Shown one piece after another: positions 23,571 through 50,031 of a DNA stretch of 64,000 nucleotides; position 1 is the first letter of the stretch; each line of letters begins with the position of its first letter. Origin of the DNA: Osedax fenrisi (Eukaryota; Annelida; Polychaeta; Sabellida; Siboglinidae). A model generated the notes under the pieces. The model did no database searches. It saw nothing but the letters and a program-made list of their open reading frames with translations, and was not told the origin of the DNA. The stretch is from assembly GCA_964019155.1 (NCBI GenBank), contig OZ025241.1, positions 26,882,559-26,946,558 of the forward strand, read 5' to 3'. Both the position numbers and the translations under genes were made by a program.

Positions 23571-23576
23571 AATAAA
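23571..23576 (+). promoter_or_regulatory. Candidate polyadenylation signal of the golgin gene
   Basis: AATAAA lies 306 bp after the golgin stop codon and is the first clear hexamer there. This would make the 3' UTR about 320 nt. Confidence 0.45.
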
Positions 23577-23939
23577 TTGAATTGAATTTTTCATTGATTT
23601 CATCGTAACATTTTTAATTGCTATTATTATTTAAATATTGAGCTTTATGATTTATAATTAAGTAGGATAGAGTACAGTATTCAAATAAGAATAAAGACGG
23701 GCATGTATCTTAAGCTCACTTATAGTATTGGAAAATATTATTTCATGGTTGTATAATTTCATCATAAATTTCACTATAGAAGTTTAGAAATCAACTATAT
23801 TAAATAGTAACCCATAATGCAACTGAAAGAGTTACCAATGCAGTAGATAACACAAAGTATAAACTAAGATTTATTGTTTGGAAACCTACCTCTATTTAAT
23901 TCAATGATTCCTATATACATTAAGTGATATCTTACTTGC

Positions 23940-23975
<36 letters not shown>

Positions 23976-24123
23976 TATGGTAAATACACTGCATATGATA
24001 TATTATATAATATAACTATATAGCTATAAACAGTTTATCTTTTTAACGCTTTATCCATAAAATATTATAAATTCAACAATTCACTATATTGATATGAATT
24101 TAATAAGAATTAAATATTTACAT

Positions 24124-24129
24124 TTTATT
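24124..24129 (-). promoter_or_regulatory. Candidate polyadenylation signal of the glutamine synthetase-like gene
   Basis: AATAAA on the minus strand, about 70 bp past the stop codon at 24,199-24,201. With the golgin signal it leaves about 0.5 kb between two convergent transcripts. Confidence 0.45.
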
Positions 24130-24198
24130 TATATATCGTCTTAATATAACCGATTAATTAATAAAGCTGTGTACTGTGGTAGTCGTACGAGGCGATCA

Positions 24199-37340
<13,142 letters not shown>

Positions 37341-37361
37341 CTGTGTGCGCGTTAATGTATA

Positions 37362-37413
<52 letters not shown>

Positions 37414-37560
37414 TTCTATGGCATATGTAAATCAATAATGTTAATACATTTATTTATTTTTTTATTATTAGTTTTTACTCAGGTTTTAGAAGGTTTTATG
37501 TAATTTCGAATATCTATTTTCTATATTCAATAAATTATATTATTATTATTATATATTATA

Positions 37561-37600
<40 letters not shown>

Positions 37601-38270
37601 TCTATAGAGTACACCCTATATAAACCACCCGACCAGGACCGACATTTTGACGGCATACCATATATACAGGCCGGTATACCTGTCTATAGACAGGAATTTT
37701 CGCTAGAGAGGCAATGCCTCCAATATATTTTAATGATGATATATTTTCTATACTCGAGGTTTATAGGAAAGGATTCTCACTAACTATATATAACTATATA
37801 ATTATAAGTGTTACCGATATCATATCATATACTATATAAATATCATATACTTATAATACAATTATTGTATATTGTAAATTTGAACATGATTTTAATGATT
37901 ATTTAAATATTATACGGGGGCTGATAACAATTTGTAAAATTTAAAATAATTATTAGGGTGAGTGCGGCGAGTCTTGAACTAACAAACTTGTTGTTACCAA
38001 AAATGCATACAACATTTAAACTATAGTTAAACTATAAGTGACGGGTACACCCGGTATACCATAGTTATAACGGTACTATAGTACCCTATATAGTACAAAA
38101 GTAGTGATCGAAACCATGTAACCATGATTACTAACTAAGATCAACTAAACGTTGCAACGTATGAGGTGTTCTACGTATATGTATGTACTACTGTGATTGC
38201 ATAATACATATTTATTATTATTTTATATATTTAACGTTTTATAGGTTTTAATATATATATATATTTTTCA

Positions 38271-38316
<46 letters not shown>

Positions 38317-38898
38317 TATATAGTATATGTATGTATATTCGCAATATCCGACATATTCGTTCATTACAAACCTATTATCCGAAGTAAATAATGCAATCAG
38401 AGATGTAGTTCACAATGTACACATGTATACACTATAATGTACAGTTTATTCTAAATTGCCTAGTATCATATACTATAGTATATAATACTAAGAAATAATA
38501 TATATATATATATATATGTGAATCAGATAGAGTGTAAACACTCAGGAAAATACAAAAGCAAAGCTTGACTAGGTATTTTCCCACTCAACTTGATAACAGC
38601 ATTACAAGAATAAAAAATAAAAAAAATATTAGTAAATTATAAAATGACAATAACTTATTTTAAAATTTCAATTTTGTATATCATTAGAACTATAATTTTG
38701 TATATATATATATACTATTGTATATATTATTAAACTTATTTGATTTGTAAATGTGATTCGTGTAAATGAAAATCGTGCTGAATAAATAAGTAAGAATATA
38801 CTTGAATATTGTTATCAAGGAGAGGTCATCATTTTCAGTTAAATACAAAATAAAATATAATAAATAATAAAAGTATATATAAATAAAATAAATGTATA
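37341..38898 (-). other. Region upstream of glutamine synthetase-like exon a
   Basis: The missing N-terminal exon(s) would be expected here or beyond. I could not identify any; TA runs and unique AT-rich DNA only. Confidence 0.4.
37366..37600. repeat. Two (TA)n microsatellites upstream of glutamine synthetase-like exon a
   Basis: TA runs at about 37,366-37,408 and 37,555-37,600 with AT-rich DNA between; no exon recognised here. Confidence 0.9.
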
Positions 38899-39019
38899 TT
38901 AACCCTTTCGGCTTTAGCAATTTATTAAAATATTACTCAGAGTACCAGCATATATTTCTTATAAATAAATATATCATATAAATTGTTAAAATACATATTA
39001 TACATACAACGATAAAAAA

Positions 39020-41500
39020 TGTTATATTACAAGTTATATTATTTGTAAATCATGTTTTATAAACTATCATAATTACATAATTTAAATAAGTAATTTTTTA
39101 TTTATATTAAGTAATTCACTAATTAATTGAATAATTTATTATATTTTATATAACCTTTACCAAGTTTATATATTTTCTCTATATTTTCTAATAACACATA
39201 TTTAATTAATTTACCATGCAGATATAATTAAAAATAATTTGAAAACAAAAATAAAAAATATTCAATATTCACCTAGTTATAATAATAAAAGCAAGAATTA
39301 TTATTTGTAATTTAATTAATTATTTTAGAACAAATTATGTACATTTTAAACTATAAATACACATACAATATTAGATAATTTTATATTACAAGTTATATTA
39401 TTTTTAAAGACAATTTTATTTTCTATTATAATATTGTAATTAAAATAATTAATTTTTTATTTAAACTAAATAATTAACTAATTAATTGAATAATTTAATC
39501 TATTTTATTTAACTTTTAACTAATTAAATATATTTTCTAATAACATATATTTAATTAATTTATCATACAAATATATTTTAAAAGAATTAGAAAACTAAAA
39601 TAAAAAATATTCAATATTCACCTAGTTATAATAATAAAAGCAAGACTTATTATTTGTAATTTAATTAATTATTTTAGAACAAATTATGTACATTTTAAAC
39701 TATAAATACACATACAATATTAGATAATTTTATATTACAAGTTATATTATTTTTAAAGACAATTTTATTTTCTATTATAATATTGTAATTAAAATAATTA
39801 ATTTTTATTTAAACTAAATAATTAACTAATTAATTGAATAATTTAATCTATTTTATTTAACTTTTAACTAATTAAATATATTTTCTAATAACATATATTT
39901 AATTAATTTATCATACAAATATATTTTAAAAGAATTAGAAAACTAAAATAAAAAATATTCAATATTCACCTAGTTATAATAATAAAAGCAAGACTTATTA
40001 TTTGTAATTTAATTAATTATTTTAGAACAAATTATGTACATTTTAAACTATAAATACACATACAATATTAGATAATTTTATATTACAAGTTATATTATTT
40101 TTAAAGATAATTTTATTTTCTATTGTAATATTGTAATTAAAATAATTAATTTTTTATTTAAACTAAATAATTAACTAATTAATTGAATAATTTAATCTAT
40201 TTTATTTAACTTTTAACTAATTAAATATATTTTCTAATAACATATATTTAATTAATTTATCATACAAATATATTTTAAAAGAATTAGAAAACTAAAATAA
40301 AAAATATTCAATATTCACCTAGTTATAATAATAAAAGCAAGACTTATTATTTGTAATTTAATTAATTATTTTAGAACAAATTATGTACATTTTAAACTAT
40401 AAATACACATACAATATTAGATAATTTTATATTACAAGTTATATTATTTTTAAAGACAATTTTATTTTCTATTATAATATTGTAATTAAAATAATTAATT
40501 TTTTATTTAAACTAAATAATTAACTAATTAATTGAATAATTTAATCTATTTTATTTAACTTTTAACTAATTAAATATATTTTCTAATAACATATATTTAA
40601 TTAATTTATCATACAAATATATTTTAAAAGAATTAGAAAACTAAAATATAAAATATTCAATATTCACCTAGTTATAATAATAAAAGCAAGACTTATCATT
40701 TGTAATTTAATTAATTATTTTAGAACAAATTATGTACATTTTAAACTATAAATACACATACAATATTAGATAATTTTATATTACAAGTTATATTATTTTT
40801 AAAGACAATTTTATTTTCTATTATAATATTGTAATTAAAATAATTAATTTGTTATTTAAACTAAATAATTAACTAATTAATTGAATAATTTAATCTATTT
40901 TATTTAACTTTTAACTAATTAAACATATTTTCTAATAACATTTATTTAATTAATTTATCATACAAATATATTTTAAAAGAATTAGAAAACTAAAATAAAA
41001 AATATTCAATATTCACCTAGTTATAATAATAAAAGCAAGACTTATTTTTGTAATTTAATTAATTATTTTAGAACAAATTATGTACATTTTAAACTATAAA
41101 TACACATACAATATTAGATAATTTTATATTACAAGTTATATTATTTTTAAAGACAATTTTATTTTCTATTATAATATTGTAATTAAAATAATTAATTTTT
41201 TATTTAAACTAAATAATTAACTAATTAATTGAATAATTTAATCTATTTTATTTAACTTTTAACTAATTAAATATATTTTCTAATAACATATATTTAATTA
41301 ATTTACCATACAAATATATTTTAAAAGAATTAGAATACAAAAATTAAAAATATTCAATATTCACCTAGTTATAATAATAAAAGCAAAACTTATTATTTGT
41401 AATTTAATCAATAATTATAGAACAATGTAATTAAATAAAAAAATGTTATTTATATTAAATAATTAACTGAATAATGTAATCTATTTATTTAACCGTAACT
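39020..41500. repeat. 349-bp AT-rich tandem array inside the piggyBac-like element
   Basis: The motif CACCTAGTTATAATAATAAA recurs at 39,270, 39,619, 39,967, 40,316, 40,665, 41,014 and 41,362 (period 348-349 bp). The central units are nearly identical; the first and last are diverged. No open frame was seen on either strand. Confidence 0.9.
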
Positions 41501-41631
41501 AATGTTATAATTTCTAATAACATATATTTAATTAATTTGATACTAACTAATTATATAAAAATGTGTATTTATTATAAACATTAAATATATATATATATGT
41601 ATATACGTATATATATAACATATAATATATA

Positions 41632-43770
41632 TGGGACGGAATACATCCTCGTCCACGATCCCGAGTACTCCTGGTAGACGACGTATCACTCTATATGAAC
41701 ATTATTATAAATTAGATATATTTATAGCGATTAAAACTAAATACTGCAATACACATTATATTGTTGTATAACATAATGTTTTTAATACAGGCAAGGTTTT
41801 GAATAATATTTAAATATAAATTTTAATGTTACTGTAAGTTTTCGATTTAAAAATAATAAAATAAATAATTTTATATCGTATAATTTAATAATACGTTAAC
41901 ATAATAAATATACAACTAACATCAACATCTATAGATGGATAATCTTCAATTACTCGCCCTATTCCCATAGTACCTATGGTAGACGGAATACCTCCTCGTC
42001 CACGATCCTGAGTACTCCTGGTAGACGACGTATCACTCTATATGAAAATTATTATAAATTAGATATATTTATAGCGATTAAAACTAAATACTGCAATACA
42101 AATTATATTGTTGTATAACATAATGTTTTTAATACAGGCAAGGTTTTGAATAATATTTAAATATAAATTTTAATGTTACTGTAAGTTTTCGATTTAAAGA
42201 TAATAAAATAAGTAATTTTATATCGTATAATTTAATAATACGTTAACATAATAAATATACAACTAACATCAACATCTATAGATGGATAATCTTCACTTCC
42301 TCGTCTTTTCCCCATAGTACCTATGGTAGACGGAATACCTCCTCGTCCACGATCCAGAGTACTCCTGGTAGACTACGTAGCACTCTATATGAAAATTATT
42401 ATAAATTAGATATATTTATAGCGATTAAAACTAAATACTGCAATACAAATTATATTGTTGTATAACATAATGTTTTTAATACAGGCAAGGTTTTGAATAA
42501 TATTTAAATATAAATTTTAATGTTACTGTAAGTTTTCGATTTAAAGATAATAAAATAAGTAATTTTATATCGTATAATTTAATAATACGTTAACATAATA
42601 AATATACAACTAACATCAACATCTATAGATGGATAATCTTCACTTCCTCGTCTTTTCCCCATAGTACCTATGGTAGACGGAATACCTCCTCGTCCACGAT
42701 CCAGAGTACTCCTGGTAGACTACGTAGCACTCTATATGAAAATTATTATAAATTAGATATATTTATAGCGATTAAAACTAAATACTGCAATACAAATTAT
42801 ATTGTTGTATAACATAATGTTTTTAATACAGGCAAGGTTTTGAATAATATTTAAATATAAATTTTAATGTTACTGTAAGTTTTCGATTTAAAGATAATAA
42901 AATAAGTAATTTGATATCGTATAATTTAATAATACGTTAACATAATACATATACAACTAACATCAACATCTATAGATGGATAATCTTCACTTCCTCGTCT
43001 TTTCCCCATAGTACCTATGGTAAACGGAATACCTCCTCGTCCACGATCCTGAGTACTCCTGGTAGACGACGTAGCACTCTATATGAACATTATTATAAAT
43101 TAGATATATTTATAGCGATTAAAACTAAATACTGCAATACAAATTATATTGTTGTATAACATAATGTTTTTAATACAGGCAAGGTTTTGAATAATATTTA
43201 AATATAAATGTTAATGTTACTGTAAGTTTTCGATTTAAAGATAATAAAATAAGTAATTTTATATCGTATAATTTAATAATACGTTAACATAATAAATATA
43301 CAACTAACATAAACATCTATAGATGGATAATCTTCACTTCCTCGTCTTTTCCCCATAGTACCTATGGTAAACGGAATACCTCCTCGTCCACGATCCTGAG
43401 TACTCCTGGTAGACGACGTAGCACTCTATATGAACATTATTATAAATTAGATATATTTATAGCGATTAAAACTAAATACTGCAATACAAATTATATTGTT
43501 GTATAACATAATGTTTTTAATACAGGCAAGGTTTTGAATAATATTTAAATATAAATGTTAATGTTACTGTAAGTTTTCGATTTAAAGATAATAAAATAAG
43601 TAATTTTATATCGTATAATTTAATAATACGTTAACATAATAAATATACAACTAACATAAACATCTATAGATGGATAATCTTCACTTCCTCGTCTTTTCCC
43701 CATAGTACCTATGGTAGACGGAACCTCCTCGTCCACGATCCCGAGTACTCCTGGTAGACGACGTAGCACT
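41632..43770 (-). repeat. 347-bp tandem array with a repeated 39-codon exon-like block
   Basis: Seven units, spaced 347 bp (345 bp for the last), each contain a 117-nt minus-strand block between an ATATAG acceptor and a GTTAGT donor. Full blocks lie at 41,921-42,037, 42,268-42,384, 42,615-42,731, 42,962-43,078, 43,309-43,425 and 43,656-43,770; the one ending at 41,690 is truncated. The blocks are phase 0 to 0 and begin SATSSTRSTQDRGRG or SDTSSTRSTQDRGRG. Those at 41,921, 42,962 and 43,309 are open; those at 42,268 and 42,615 carry TAG at codon 4; the one at 43,656 has a 2-bp deletion. The spacer is AT-rich and intron-like. Confidence 0.85.
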
Positions 43771-44083
43771 CTATATGAACATTATTATAAATTAGATATA
43801 TTTATAGCGATTAAAACTAAATACTGCAATACAAATTATATTGTTGCATAACATAATGTTTTTAATACAGGCAAGGTTTGGAATAATATTTAAATATAAA
43901 TTAAAATGGTACCGTAATTTTACGATTAAAAAAAATAAAAGGAATGTCTGGTATATTTAGAATTTGTCATGTATATATTATTAAATTTTATATAAATGTT
44001 ACGAAACTTAAATTTAATATTTTACATTATTATGAATATTAATTATAAATTTAATTATATATATATATATATAAAATACAAAC

Positions 44084-44116
44084 ATCATCAGAATCATTTT
44101 CAGACAAGTCCCATAC
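44084..44116 (-). pseudogene. Second acidic exon-like block of the piggyBac-like element
   Basis: Minus-strand acceptor TTTAG and donor GAT/GTTTGT bound 11 codons, VWDLSENDSDD, phase 0 to 0. It would continue the acidic N-terminal region. Degenerate look-alikes (F/L-S-E-Y-D-T) sit in the 381-bp repeats to the right. Confidence 0.45.
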
Positions 44117-44234
44117 CTAAACGAAATATTACAAAATTACAAAAACTAATTAAACTTTGATGAACCATTAAAATATAATAAAATGTATATGTTGGATTAG
44201 ATTATATATGTTATTATAGTACTAAACGTAATAC

Positions 44235-44267
<33 letters not shown>

Positions 44268-44272
<5 letters not shown>

Positions 44273-45010
44273 GAATATAGCTATATATTTAGTAACATAT
44301 ATATATCAATATGTATATATAATAAAAAAACATATTTAATGTATCATATTCAGAAAAATCTGATATTAAATAAAAAATTTAATTATATGAAAAAAATAAT
44401 CGTATAAATAAAAATGATTTCTATTATTTTAAATATAATTGAATATTTATAAATGGATAAATATAAAGCAACATTTAAAATAGCTAATTTATAATAATGT
44501 ATATTATGAATGTAATTAATTTATTTATAATACGTATTTTTTTATAATATAACTTGTTTAGCTAATATAAACTATATTAATAAAATATGATAACATATAA
44601 ATTGAAATATAGAATAACTTAAATATTTATATATATATATATATATATATTATGAATATAGCTATATATTTAGTAACATATATATATAATTAATATATAA
44701 TAAAAAAACATATTTAATGTATCATATTCAGATAAATCTGATATTCAATAAAAAATGTAATCATATGAAAAAAATAATCATATAAATAAAAATGATTTAT
44801 ATTATGATTGAATATGTATAAATGCATACATATACAGCAACATTTAAAATAGCCAATATATAATAATGTATATTATGAATGTAATGTAATGGAAATGATT
44901 TATAAAAAGTATTTTTTTTATAATATAACTTGTTTAGCTAATATAAACTATATTAATAAAATATGATAAAATTCAAATTGAATTATAGAATAAATTGAAT
45001 ATTTATAATG
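44268..45010. repeat. 381-bp direct duplication inside the piggyBac-like element
   Basis: Two diverged copies start with ATTATGAATATAGCTATATA at 44,268 and 44,649. Each contains a minus-strand stretch with an AG acceptor followed by an acidic SEYDT-like sequence, resembling the 44,084-44,116 block. Confidence 0.75.
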
Positions 45011-45436
45011 CCGTTAATTTAATCAAAGTTAATGAATATTATACATAAATAATTATGATATTAAATAAATATATTTTAAAAATATATTAAATAAAATATA
45101 CATTACCCATTTACTTAAAATATATATATATATACATATATATTTAATAAATATAAATAAAGACTATAATAAATTATTAATAATTTTAATTTTTTTTTGA
45201 AATATATGATATATATTTACTAAATTTGAAATAAATTATATAATGTAGTTAACAAATAAAAATTATATAAATATATATTTAATATACAATTTAATATCAA
45301 ATGTTATTCATAGTATTTATAGAATAATATATATATATATATAATTGTTTATAAATTATACAGTATAATATATAATTTGACATATTAAATTGTATAATTA
45401 ATTTATTATAACCTAATAAATACGATAATAACTAAC

Positions 45437-45526
45437 ACATATAGGATTATCTCCAGACGATGCACCGGAGTCATCTGATGGTAAATCATCAAATATTCGT
45501 ATCACTTCTTCATCAGTTAAAGGCAT
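45437..45526 (-). pseudogene. piggyBac-type transposase N-terminal exon (remnant)
   Basis: An ATG at 45,524-45,526 (minus) opens 30 codons beginning MPLTDEEVIRIFDD and continuing Asp/Ser-rich to a TGT/GTTAGT donor. A start of L-T-x-E-E-x...L followed by acidic Ser-rich sequence is typical of piggyBac transposases and their domesticated relatives. It lies about 700 bp inside the element's right end, reading inward. No catalytic domain follows, so it is called a remnant. Confidence 0.62.
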
Positions 45527-46298
45527 TTTAAACAACAAATATGAATTTTATAATATAAAATTAAAATGTCAGATAGCGTTTTTCCAAACAAACACTGTTT
45601 ACAATTCCAATGGAACTACTTAAAATGTGAATGGTAGATATTACTACACCTAAATGTGGATTTTTTCATAGCAAATTTTATCAAAATCGGTTCATAATTC
45701 ACAAAGTATGATAAAATAGTTAAGAAATAAGTTTAAAATATATTTATAATTATTTGGAACTTTAAATACGAATTTATAGTCATTAGTATTTAATTACTAT
45801 TTTTTAATTAAGAACTATTTTTTTAAGGTGTAAAATGTATCACAGTATCATAATACATTCATAAATAAATAAACTCAATTTTGAATTATAATTCGTAATA
45901 TTTAACAAATTTATGAGGGTTTAAATAAGTTATACCTTTGAAAATAATTAAATAAATACTTATATTATTTATTTTATTATTTATTTCACTATAAGTATAC
46001 TTTTTGTAAAAATAAAGATATAAACATAGCAAAATTAAAAAATTATATAAAAATTCAATAATTTATAAAAAATATTAGTTATTTATATTTTATATAAACA
46101 CAAAGTAGATATATTTAAAATGTAATTTAAATTGTCTATGTACAATCGTCGCGATTCGCGATGACATATATTTCTGATCGCGACGACCGCGATGATGAAA
46201 GCCGAAACGGTTAAAAGAAGAAAAATATATAAAACAAATGAAATAAATGCATAAAATATGTAAAAAATATAATAATGAAAGAGAAAAAGATAAAGAAA

Positions 46299-46332
<34 letters not shown>

Positions 46333-46600
46333 GTATATACTATAGTCTAATGTATACATTATATTCTATATATTATAGGAAATATATATTTTACTTAATA
46401 AGATACTACATTTTAAATTATATTTAGAAAATGCTCATTAAAAATTAGATTATTAAAAACAATTTATGCCTCACGCTTCATTTATAAGAAACCTCGATAT
46501 AACGACATTTGTTATCTATAGATTCTATAGAATTGTATTATATAAATTGTTTTTTTTTACAATTGCCATTTATACTCTATCATGTCGATATATCGGTCTT

Positions 46601-46602
<2 letters not shown>

Positions 46603-46636
<34 letters not shown>

Positions 46637-46761
46637 GTATATATATATATATATATATATATATTAGTCATATATGACAGTGAAAAATATTGTTATATAT
46701 AACAATAATAATATAGTATATACAAAGATTTTTCTAAGATTTGCTTCGTATCATCTTTGGT

Positions 46762-46843
<82 letters not shown>
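46603..46843. repeat. Cluster of (TA)n microsatellites
   Basis: Runs at about 46,603-46,634, 46,637-46,664 and 46,766-46,843, just right of the piggyBac-like element. Confidence 0.93.
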
Positions 46844-46848
<5 letters not shown>

Positions 46849-47051
46849 CTCTATATACATTAATTAATTAATGTATGTGTATATATATATGGCTGTATAC
46901 AGGATTATAGACAGGATTATAATTATGTCTCACGAGTGAAGTGCTATTTGATGTGCCAATCAACTAATGTTTATGTTATCATCAATGCTATCACAGCATC
47001 GTTATGTTATAGTGTATCAATATTACCCTATATATACCCTATAGGGTGATA

Positions 47052-47095
47052 AATAAAGATTAATTCTCAACTATAATTGAGAATTAATCTTTATT
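47052..47095. repeat. Perfect hairpin, 19-bp arms, 6-nt loop
   Basis: AATAAAGATTAATTCTCAA at 47,052 is exactly inverted at 47,077-47,095. Confidence 0.92.
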
Positions 47096-47260
47096 AAAAA
47101 GTGATCAATTTGTTGTGAGAAATTACAACAATTGCCTTAGTATTCGCCTATATATATATAAGTAACTTATCTAATCGGGTTTATTATTTCTGATAATAGT
47201 TTCAGTGAATTACGTTATTACATCGCGATTAGACTGTTATCACAATACTAAATGAAAAAC

Positions 47261-47298
<38 letters not shown>

Positions 47299-47839
47299 TT
47301 ACACGTCCCCTATAGGTCACTTGGTTATTATTAATAGTAGTATTATTATTATATTATCATAGAGTGTACTTATCATATACTAAATATATACTATATATAC
47401 TACTGTAATTATCATACTTAACATGTACGTATCTATAGATAAGTATACTTAACGATATAAGATTATATAATATTAACACATATTACATATGTATACATGT
47501 AAACTGCATACATTGTAAACAATTCGTGATATTAAGTGTATACACTTCAAGATATAGAGAGAGATAACAATGGTGTTATGTAATATGTATTACGTACGAC
47601 ATCTTTCGTACAGTATAGGAGGCACTGCTGTAGAAGTAAAATATATCTATTCGCGGCAGATTATCGGCTATAGCCTTAGCTTAATATATTAAGTACTTAT
47701 AAATAATATTGTTTAATATATATATGAGTGTGTATATATAATCTCTACGTGTATACTAATAAATATATATTTAATAAATTAACTCTAGCGATCACAAATA
47801 ATATTGTAATGTCTAGGTATGTTTACACACTATTCTATA

Positions 47840-49803
47840 TGTAATATCTAATATTACACATCTTTTAAGAATATGCTTATTTATTTTATTATTATTATTT
47901 ACAAAAACTTGTTTATGTAAATATTGTTCAGGCGAAATTAAATTTTCGAAATAATAGAAACAATACAATTATAAATATAATAATTAAGAAATATCAATAA
48001 TATAAATTAAAAACAAAATCTAATTTATACATAATACATAAGCTAATGTATAATGCAGTCACTTAATACCCTATAGGGTATTATACATTACTACTTAATA
48101 CAACGTATTAGTTACGTCATGTTTTATATTAAATATCAGGTTTTCCCTTTATAATATATAATTCTCAATTATATTTTATTATATATATATAAATATGATT
48201 ATGATGATATATATGGTGTATTAAATATTATACTTAAGGACATATTAGCCCCTTCGCTCACGCGGGGAGGACATCATAATAAAATATTAGGACAACGAAA
48301 GAAAACATTTACCGATAAAAATTAGATAATAATAATACGATAAAGATAAAATGAGACTAAAATAACGAATACATAAATAATATGTTGAATGATTTAATGA
48401 TTAGAGGAAGAGAGAAAATAAGATTTATGATTTTAAAAATGTTTGAGGGCTCTAATAGAGCGGATATATATCGGGCAATATTAGGAGGCAAGGCATTCTA
48501 TAAAGAGGGACCTGGATTGCTAAAAGCTTTAGAATTTATAGAAATGTTACTAGAATTCCGGTAGATAAGGAGATGAGATAATCATTAAATAATTTTTAGT
48601 AACGAAGAGATGATAATATTATACGTTTTTGAATTATATCAGAGATATAGAAAGGATTAAAAGAATATATTTTTTTGTATACATGGATGTATGGATAATT
48701 GAGATAACGGGTATATATTTATAGCCGAGAAAGAAGGTTAGCTAACTACCTACTAGTACTCCATACGATATGCTTGATGAGAATTTGTAACAGAGTGGAT
48801 AATTCAGTAAATAAAACATATTGAGGAACGGATAATCCAATTTAGTGGAGCACTAGCTTTAGCAATAAGATTAACGATTTATCATGGACACAGCCGTCAA
48901 CTCTGAAGATTACAAGAGCATCTATTATATTAAAAGACTGAACATTTTATTACAACTAGAAGCTTCTTATCAGTCTCCCTCGGATGTAATCTCGTTGGAT
49001 CTAATTCAAAACGTACAATATTATCATCTCTTCGTTACTAAAATGCTTAAATGATTATCTCAACTCCTTACCTCCCAGAACTCTAGTAAAAATTCCATAA
49101 ATTCTAAAGATGTTAGAAATTCCTGTCACACTTTATGGAATTCCCACCTACTATCAGCTCTATTAGATCCCATTAAATATTTATAAATCTTAATTATTAT
49201 TTTCTCTCTACCTCTAATACTATAATCACTAAATAGTCCAACTTATTATCTCGGTAGGTTATATTATTCGTCATTGTTTTATATCTTCAACGTAGTTTTA
49301 TTATCTAGTTGTTATCGTATTATTAGTTTATGATTGTTATCGGTAAATGTTTTCTGTCGTTGTATTATTCTTTTATTAATATGTCCTTCCCTCGTGAGCG
49401 ATGGGGCTAATATGTACTTAATTTTAATATTGAATACACCATATATTATCATCATAAGCATATTTATATATAATAAAATATAATTGAGAATTATATATTA
49501 TAATGGGAAAACCTGAAATTTAATATAAAACGATGTAACTAAAAGGGTGTATTAATTAATTAAGTAGTAATGTCTAAATACATTAATGAGAGGGACTTAA
49601 TTATATATTATATTATGTATTATGTATAAATTATATTTATTTTTAATTTACAGTATTGTTATTTCTTAATTATTATATTTATAATTATATTCTCGATATT
49701 ATTTAGACAATTTAATTTCGCCTGAACATAAACAAGTTTTTGTAAATAATAATAATAAAATAAATAAGCATATTCTTAAAAGATGTGTTATATTAGGTAA
49801 TGC
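47840..49803. mobile_element. Large fold-back (inverted-repeat) element
   Basis: The left arm, about 47,840-48,640, and the right arm, about 49,005-49,803, are inverted, diverged copies. Examples are ACACATCTTTTAAGAATATG at the left end against its reverse complement at 49,771-49,795, and AACGAAGAGATGATAATATT (48,601) against its inverse near 49,020. The loop is about 360 bp. It may be a fold-back transposon; the superfamily is not recognised. Confidence 0.72.
48382..48564 (+). other. Short open frame in fold-back arm, 60 codons
   Basis: An open frame starts MLNDLMIRGREKIRFMILK and ends LLEFR then TAG. The inverted arm (about 49,060-49,240) contains a related but interrupted sequence. No family recognised; it may be a remnant of a transposon protein or chance. 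Confidence 0.25.
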
Positions 49804-49984
49804 ATGCATATAAGTTATATGATATAACACTCTGAATATTCATATATAGACAATATAGTAGTATTTGTGATTTGTTAAGCTTCTCTATTACATATATATT
49901 TATTAGTATACAAGTTTATATTCTACATATATAGACATAATAAACACTTAATATATACATGTAATAAAGTGCTACAAACAATTA

Positions 49985-50029
<45 letters not shown>

Positions 50030-50031
<2 letters not shown>

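Larger units (their letters stand above)
23266..24198. other. Region between convergent genes
   Basis: It contains the presumed 3' UTRs of both genes, a C-run near 23,450-23,475 and a TA run near 23,943-23,970. No coding sequence recognised. Confidence 0.6.
38899..46214 (-). mobile_element. piggyBac-like element (TTAA-flanked) expanded by internal tandem arrays
   Basis: TTAA at 38,899-38,902 and 46,211-46,214 flanks a 7.3 kb segment. Its ends read CCCTTTCGGCTTT on the left and, inverted, CCGTTTCGGCTTT on the right. TTAA duplication and CCC-type ends are piggyBac hallmarks. The right end adds subterminal inverted repeats (TCGTCGCGAT / ATCGCGACGA, 46,147-46,186). On the minus strand, entering from the right end, there is a short acidic coding exon and further exon-like blocks. 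No DDE catalytic domain is visible: the interior is 349-bp, 347-bp and 381-bp tandem arrays. It lies 5' of the glutamine synthetase-like exons. Confidence 0.78.
46215..47839. other. Gene-free AT-rich stretch
   Basis: TA microsatellites, the hairpin at 47,052 and short unique DNA. No convincing coding frame. Confidence 0.5.

Noticed and set aside
37610..37740. Candidate first exon of the glutamine synthetase-like gene
   Set aside because: A short minus-strand frame exists, but it matches nothing expected of the beta-grasp region and has no donor in the required phase.
39020..41500. Exon array in the 349-bp repeats, by analogy with the 347-bp array
   Set aside because: Stops occur in all frames of the only stretches bounded by AG and GT; no open block is shared by the units.
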